A DNA stretch of 18,898 nucleotides. Source: Bacteroides sp. CAG:144. GTDB lineage: Bacteria > Bacteroidota > Bacteroidia > Bacteroidales > UBA11471. The notes under the pieces are model-generated. The model saw only the letters and a list, made by a program, of their open reading frames with translations. It was not told where the DNA came from and made no database searches. The DNA lies in the NCBI GenBank assembly GCA_000434215.1, contig HF999691.1, positions 9,328 to 28,225 of the forward strand, in the 5' to 3' direction. Both the position numbers and the translations under genes were made by a program. Shown piece by piece: positions 14,692 through 18,898 of this stretch; within the stretch, counting starts at the first letter, position 1, and the number at the start of each line of letters is the position of its first letter.

Positions 14692-15024
14692 TCAGAGCTC
14701 TTCTTTTTCTTTGGTCGGATTTTTATAATAAACCTTACCTTCGAGATACTCTTGGGTAGCGATGAGGGTCGGTTTCGGTAATTTTTCATAGTAACGCGAA
14801 ATCTCGATTTGTTCACGGTTTTCAAAAACCTCTTCGAGATTGTCGTTATATGAGGCAAACTCTTGCAACTTCTTTTCCAAGTCGTTTTTCATTTCCACGC
14901 TTATCTGGTTGGCGCGTTTGCCGATAATGCGTAACGTTTCATAAACGTTTCCCGTATCGTTCGAGAGAGCAATGATGTCGCGGGTTACGGTATTGGTCGG
15001 TGCGTTGGTTTTTTTGTAGTCCAT
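14692..15024 (-). CDS. rpoZ: DNA-directed RNA polymerase omega subunit (Bacteroidota type)
   Basis: A 110-residue protein of the RpoZ/Rpb6 family, the small subunit that helps assemble and stabilise the beta-prime subunit of RNA polymerase. The family region lies at about residues 10-50: TRDIIALSNDTGNVYETLRIIGKRANQIS, with the basic GKRANQI element that contacts beta-prime. The following helix (EMKNDLEKKLQEF) and the tail (YYEKLPKPTLIATQEYLEGKVYY) are typical of the longer Bacteroidota form. It starts 18 bases after bamD ends, with no promoter between, so the two are in one operon, and a strong hairpin follows. The bamD-rpoZ neighbourhood is familiar from Bacteroidales genomes. No oddities are visible. 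Confidence 0.9.
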   Translation of the reverse strand: MDYKKTNAPTNTVTRDIIALSNDTGNVYETLRIIGKRANQISVEMKNDLEKKLQEFASYNDNLEEVFENREQIEISRYYEKLPKPTLIATQEYLEGKVYYKNPTKEKEEL

Positions 15025-15042
15025 TTTTATTTCGGTTTATTT

Positions 15043-15855
15043 TTATTCTTCTCTATCGATGTATTTGCTGGCATCATTGAATATGCTTTCGGCCTCTTTT
15101 TTATATTTCCCGTCGGGATATTCATTGATGTAAGCGTAATATTCATCTATGGTATTGCGATAACGTTCGCCTTTCCGTTCGTTGATACTTTCTTGTGCTT
15201 CCTTATAACGGGCTCGCAAGATAAGCATAAGGAATTCTTCTTTTCTTTGGGTATAAGGGAATGTCTTCAATGCGTTTTGTGCCGTTATGACGGCCGATTC
15301 AAAGTAATTCCGCCCTAAATAATTCCCTATGTTGAAGTAGGTCATGGCATTCAGAAATTCTTTTTCGACCAATTTCTCCTGCAACTTGACGATCATATCT
15401 TGGGCCTCTTTTACTTTTTCTCCCCGGGGATAATAGTCGAGATACATTTGCAATTCTTCTATACCCTTGTAAGTGATCGATTGGTCGAGGCGCGGATCGG
15501 GGGAGTCGTTATAATAACTCAATCCCGAATAATAACGAGCCATTTCGGTATATTCACCTTTGGGAAAACTCCGGTAGTAAGTAGCGAAGTAGTCTCCTGC
15601 CGTGTCGTAGTTCTTAGCCATAAAATGGCTGAGTGCCAACAAATAAAGCGATTCTTCCCCTTTATCGGTACCCTTAAAGACGGCGACTAAATCTTCGAGA
15701 AGAGAATAAGCGCGGTTGTATTTGCCTGTGTCGAAACATTTCTTGGCATATTGGTATTTCAGGTCCAAATCGGTACTTTTCTGTACCTTGTAGTATTCGC
15801 CGCAAGAAGAGCAAATCAACAGAAGTATACCTAAATAAACCGCTTTTTTTATCAT
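15043..15855 (-). CDS. bamD: BamD-like outer-membrane assembly lipoprotein
   Basis: A 270-residue lipoprotein of the BamD/ComL family, the TPR-built partner of BamA in inserting beta-barrels into the outer membrane. The lipoprotein signal ends at Cys18 (LLLICSSC), followed by GEYYKVQ with no acidic export signal, which fits retention on the periplasmic face. The TPR-like helix pairs follow the family pattern: KYQYAKKCFDTGKYNRAYSLLEDLVAVFKGTDKGEESLYLLALSHF, then a second unit around NYDTAGDYFATYYRSFPKGEYTEMARYYSGLSYY, and later units ending with YYAYINEYPDGKYKKEAESIF. Length is close to other Bacteroidota BamD proteins. The gene has a promoter box directly upstream and is followed by rpoZ. It would also be the cellular machine that inserts barrels like the two seen at the left end of the window. 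Confidence 0.9.
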   Translation of the reverse strand: MIKKAVYLGILLLICSSCGEYYKVQKSTDLDLKYQYAKKCFDTGKYNRAYSLLEDLVAVFKGTDKGEESLYLLALSHFMAKNYDTAGDYFATYYRSFPKGEYTEMARYYSGLSYYNDSPDPRLDQSITYKGIEELQMYLDYYPRGEKVKEAQDMIVKLQEKLVEKEFLNAMTYFNIGNYLGRNYFESAVITAQNALKTFPYTQRKEEFLMLILRARYKEAQESINERKGERYRNTIDEYYAYINEYPDGKYKKEAESIFNDASKYIDREE

Positions 15856-15874
15856 ATGTACATAAATAACTGCG

Positions 15875-15905
15875 CAAAGTTAGATAATCAGGGAGAATTA
15901 TGAAA
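15875..15905 (-). promoter_or_regulatory. Predicted promoter of bamD-rpoZ
   Basis: The minus strand reads TAACTTTG at 15882-15875, a full match to TAnnTTTG, with TTTC 19 bases upstream (15905-15902), three of four bases of the -33 element. The leader would be about 13-15 bases. Confidence 0.65.
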
Positions 15906-16009
15906 GTAAAAAAGAGAAATTTAACGGATAATCTCACTCTTTTTATTTATTCATTTCTTTTGTATGGGCAATTATTGCGAAGACAGCGTGTAAAGACAAG
16001 GAGTTTTCA

Positions 16010-16017
16010 TACCTTTG
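16010..16017 (+). promoter_or_regulatory. Predicted -7 box of uvrB
   Basis: TACCTTTG matches TAnnTTTG, with transcription expected near 16023, about 17 bases before the uvrB ATG. The -33 position shows no clear TTTG. It lies in the 184-base region shared with the divergent bamD promoter. Confidence 0.55.
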
Positions 16018-16039
16018 TCGTTTAAAAACACGTAAAAAG

Positions 16040-18079
16040 ATGGAATTCAAAATCGTTTCTCCATTCAGTCCTACCGGCGACCAGCCCGAGGCTATTGCCG
16101 AACTGACACACGGTATCAAGGAAGGTTTGCCGGCGCAGACGCTTCTCGGTGTTACCGGATCGGGAAAAACGTTCACTATGGCCAATGTCATAGAGCAGGT
16201 ACAGAAGCCTACCCTCATACTCAGCCACAACAAGACGTTGGCTGCCCAGCTTTATAGCGAATTCAAGAATTTTTTCCCCGAAAATGCTGTTGAATATTTT
16301 GTTTCTTATTACGATTATTATCAACCCGAGGCTTATATTCCGACCACCGATACCTATATCGAAAAAGATCTGGCCATCAACGAAGAGATCGATCGGTTGC
16401 GGTTGTCGGCTACATCTTCGCTTTTGTCAGGTCGTAAAGATATTATTGTCGTGTCGTCGGTATCGTGCCTTTATGGTATCGGAAATCCCGAAGATTTTCA
16501 TAGCAATACGATTGAGGTGAAAGTCGGCGGCCGTTTGGAACGGAATGACTTCCTTCGCCGGTTGGTCGACGGACTCTATTCCCGTAACGAAATAGAATTG
16601 CATCGGGGGAATTTCCGGGTCAAGGGCGATACGGTCGATGTTTATCCCGCTTACCAAGATGAAATTGTGCGGGTAACGTTTTGGGGAGACGAGATCGATT
16701 CCATAGAAAGTGTCGATCCGTCGAGTGGCCATACGATTTCGAGGTTCGACGCATATAATATTTATCCGGCCAACATATTCGTAACGACAAAAGAACGCAT
16801 CAATAGAGCTGTCGATGAGATCGCTCTCGATTTGGGCAAACAGGTCGAATTTTTCAAGTCGATAGGAAAAGAACTTGAAGCCAAGCGTCTGTATGAACGA
16901 GTTACATACGATCTCGAAATGATCAAGGAGGTGGGATATTGTTCAGGCATCGAAAACTATTCCCGTTATTTCGACGGACGTATGCCCGGTACGAGACCGT
17001 TCTGTTTGCTCGATTATTTTCCGAAAGATTTTATGGTGATTATCGATGAAAGCCATGTTACAATACCGCAGATACGTGCTATGTACGGGGGGGATAACTC
17101 CCGTAAAGTCAATTTGGTGGAATATGGTTTTCGATTGCCGGCGGCCATAGATAACCGGCCGTTGACGTTTGCTGAGTTCGAGTCTCTGGTTCCGCAGGTC
17201 ATTTATGTGAGCGCTACGCCGGCCGACTATGAGTTGGCTCGTAGCGAAGGTGTTGTGGTCGAACAGGTTATACGGCCCACGGGATTGCTCGATCCTGTCA
17301 TAGAAGTACGGCCCAGTCTCAATCAAATCGATGATTTGCTCGAAGAGATACAACAACGTGTCGAACGTAATGAGCGGGTATTGGTTACGACACTTACCAA
17401 GCGTATGGCCGAGGAGTTGAACGCTTACCTGCTACGTCTCGACATACATTGCAATTATATCCACTCCGATGTCGACACCCTCGATCGGATACAGATTATC
17501 GATGACCTTCGCAAAGGGGTGTACGATGTCTTGGTCGGGGTGAATTTGTTGAGGGAGGGATTAGATCTGCCCGAGGTTTCCCTTGTAGCGATACTCGATG
17601 CCGATAAGGAAGGATTTTTGCGTTCGCATCGTTCTCTTACGCAGACAGCCGGTCGTGCGGCTCGTAATCTCAACGGGCGTGTTATTATGTATGCCGACCG
17701 CATAACCGATAGTATGCAGCAGACTATCGATGAGACCAATCGTCGGAGAGAGAAGCAATTGGCTTATAATGAGGCTCACCACATTACACCGCAAGCCATA
17801 CGCAAAGCTTATAATACGGCATTGGCTCGTCGGGAAGATAAGACCGTCGAATCTATCGAGACTCCCGGAAAACCGATGTATGAAGAGGAGTTCGATACCG
17901 TACATGTGTCTTTGGCTGCCGACCCGATCGTCCCGTATATGAGTAAGGAACAACTCAAAAAAAATATGGAGAATGTGCGTCGGCAGATGGTGGCGGCCGC
18001 CAAAAATATGGAATTTATCGAAGCGGCTCGTTTGCGTGATGAACTGCTGAAACTCGAAGATCTTTACAATCATAAATAA
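16040..18079 (+). CDS. uvrB: Excinuclease ABC subunit B
   Basis: A 679-residue helicase-fold protein of nucleotide excision repair: it receives damaged DNA from UvrA, verifies the lesion and recruits UvrC. The N-terminus EFKIVSPFSPTGDQPEAI is characteristic; Walker A is GVTGSGKT at 37-44. The damage-probing beta-hairpin lies in the tyrosine-rich YYDYYQPEAYIP segment (about 92-103). The DEAD-type box is DESH at 336-339. The later helicase motifs (VTTLTKRMAEELNAYL, GVNLLREGLDLPEVSLVAILDADKEGFLRS, QTAGRAARN) are intact. The C-terminal UVR domain (KKNMENVRRQMVAAAKNMEF and following, about 638-675) binds UvrC. Length is normal. A gene for a radical SAM protein follows after 2 bases, suggesting one transcript. 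No uvrA or uvrC is in view. Confidence 0.98.
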   Translation: MEFKIVSPFSPTGDQPEAIAELTHGIKEGLPAQTLLGVTGSGKTFTMANVIEQVQKPTLILSHNKTLAAQLYSEFKNFFPENAVEYFVSYYDYYQPEAYIPTTDTYIEKDLAINEEIDRLRLSATSSLLSGRKDIIVVSSVSCLYGIGNPEDFHSNTIEVKVGGRLERNDFLRRLVDGLYSRNEIELHRGNFRVKGDTVDVYPAYQDEIVRVTFWGDEIDSIESVDPSSGHTISRFDAYNIYPANIFVTTKERINRAVDEIALDLGKQVEFFKSIGKELEAKRLYERVTYDLEMIKEVGYCSGIENYSRYFDGRMPGTRPFCLLDYFPKDFMVIIDESHVTIPQIRAMYGGDNSRKVNLVEYGFRLPAAIDNRPLTFAEFESLVPQVIYVSATPADYELARSEGVVVEQVIRPTGLLDPVIEVRPSLNQIDDLLEEIQQRVERNERVLVTTLTKRMAEELNAYLLRLDIHCNYIHSDVDTLDRIQIIDDLRKGVYDVLVGVNLLREGLDLPEVSLVAILDADKEGFLRSHRSLTQTAGRAARNLNGRVIMYADRITDSMQQTIDETNRRREKQLAYNEAHHITPQAIRKAYNTALARREDKTVESIETPGKPMYEEEFDTVHVSLAADPIVPYMSKEQLKKNMENVRRQMVAAAKNMEFIEAARLRDELLKLEDLYNHK

Positions 18080-18081
18080 GT

Positions 18082-18898
18082 ATGCAGGAAATATGTATGG
18101 ATATGCGTAATTGGCTGCCTACGACGCGGAAAGAGTTGGAACAACGCGGTTGGGAATGGGTCGATGTAATCCTTTTCTCGGGAGATGCTTATGTCGACCA
18201 TCCGTCGTTCGGTGTTTCTGTTATCGGCAGAGTGTTGGAGGCAGAGGGATTACGTGTGGCGATTGTTCCGCAACCCAATTGGAGGGACGATCTCCGTGAT
18301 TTCAAGAAATTGGGGAAACCTCGTCTCTTTTTCGGCGTTTCGGCCGGTGCGATGGATTCGATGGTCAATCACTATACCGCCAATAAAAGGTTACGTTCCG
18401 ATGATGCCTATACGCCCGATGGGCGAGCCGGCATGCGTCCCGATTATCCGACGATTGTTTATACCCGCATTCTTAAAGAATTATATCCCGACGTACCGGT
18501 TGTCATAGGTGGAATCGAAGCGTCGTTACGGCGGGTAACCCATTATGATTATTGGCAGGATCGTCTACGTCCGAGCATTTTGGTGGAGAGCGGAGCCGAT
18601 ATTCTTTCTTACGGCATGGGGGAGCAGACGATGCGGACGATTGCCCGGCGGTTGCGCAACGGTGAGCCGGTTTCGACATTACAGGACATTCCGCAGACGG
18701 TTGTGGCGGTAGATGTGGCCGATTTGCCCGTCGGGAAAGACGACGATTCTTATTGTGTGTTGGCGTCGCATGAAGAGTGTCTCAAAAACAAAAGGGTACA
18801 AGCTCGTAATTTTTGTATCGTTGAGGAGGAGTCCAATCGTTATGCCGCAAGGCTTTTATGGCAACGTTGCGGCGATAAGGCGTTGAAGATAAATCCCC
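18082..18898 (+). CDS. ygiQ: YgiQ-family radical SAM protein, N-terminal part (cut by window end)
   Basis: An open frame from the ATG at 18082 runs to the window edge (272 codons), so the C-terminal part is missing. It matches the N-terminal domain of the YgiQ family: WLPTTRKELEQRGWEWVDVILFSGDAYVDHPSFGVSVIGR, then RLFFGVSAGAMDSMVNHYTANKRLRSDDAYTPDG, PVVIGGIEASLRRVTHYDYW and DILSYGMGEQTMR. The iron-sulfur Cys motif of the radical SAM core lies further downstream in this family and is not in the window. The biochemical role of YgiQ is not settled. The start is 2 bases after the uvrB stop; in-frame ATGs at 18097 and 18103 are equally possible, since no ribosome site decides between them. Tight spacing implies translation from the uvrB transcript. 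Confidence 0.9.
   Translation, partial: MQEICMDMRNWLPTTRKELEQRGWEWVDVILFSGDAYVDHPSFGVSVIGRVLEAEGLRVAIVPQPNWRDDLRDFKKLGKPRLFFGVSAGAMDSMVNHYTANKRLRSDDAYTPDGRAGMRPDYPTIVYTRILKELYPDVPVVIGGIEASLRRVTHYDYWQDRLRPSILVESGADILSYGMGEQTMRTIARRLRNGEPVSTLQDIPQTVVAVDVADLPVGKDDDSYCVLASHEECLKNKRVQARNFCIVEEESNRYAARLLWQRCGDKALKINP

Noticed and set aside
17085..17095. Run of seven G in uvrB
   Set aside because: It encodes two conserved glycines in frame, and runs of seven are expected by chance at this scale.
1..18898. CRISPR array, tRNA, rRNA, insertion sequence or prophage
   Set aside because: No regularly spaced repeats, no tRNA-like cloverleaf, no transposase, integrase or phage structural protein was recognised on either strand.

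Overview
The window is a stretch of a Bacteroidota (order Bacteroidales) chromosome. The evidence is the repeated promoter pattern TAnnTTTG, often with TTTG about 20 bases upstream; weak or absent Shine-Dalgarno sites; an omega subunit and a BamD of the Bacteroidota type next to each other; a BspA-like leucine-rich repeat protein; and secreted polysaccharide-degrading enzymes. The gut-associated families near Barnesiella, Coprobacter or Parabacteroides seem plausible, but the genus cannot be fixed from the sequence alone.

Layout. (1) Positions 1-5470 hold a relatively AT-rich cell-envelope region. On the minus strand are a CotH-kinase-like lipoprotein and, behind it in the same unit, a small outer-membrane beta-barrel. 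Further right is a separate minus-strand acyltransferase-3 membrane enzyme closed by its own terminator. Divergent from it on the plus strand are a short secreted leucine-rich repeat protein and a second beta-barrel that is a clear paralogue of the first, with an extra N-terminal domain. (2) Positions 5488-8288 hold valS on the minus strand, facing the second barrel across a shared bidirectional terminator. (3) Positions 8552-14343 hold a plus-strand carbohydrate-enzyme cluster: a GH95-type alpha-L-fucosidase with a textbook promoter and its own terminator, then a GHL10/DUF187 hydrolase-like protein with its own promoter, followed 13 bases later by a GH43-like enzyme with a C-terminal beta-sandwich. 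No SusC/SusD pair or regulator is in view. (4) Positions 14634-15905 hold bamD-rpoZ on the minus strand, ending in a strong hairpin. (5) From 16010 on, uvrB and, 2 bases behind it, a YgiQ-type radical SAM protein cut by the window edge, on the plus strand.

Functionally, the right half is housekeeping (RNA polymerase omega, outer-membrane protein assembly, nucleotide excision repair) next to a small glycan-foraging cluster. The left half is surface biology: a possible protein kinase on a lipoprotein anchor, two related barrels, an acyl-modifying enzyme and a secreted repeat protein. No rRNA, tRNA, CRISPR array, insertion sequence or phage gene was recognised. The least explained parts are the CotH plus barrel unit, the paired barrels, the untranslated tail behind the acyltransferase and the orphan sequence at 14344-14633. 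I did not find a convincing undescribed multi-gene system.
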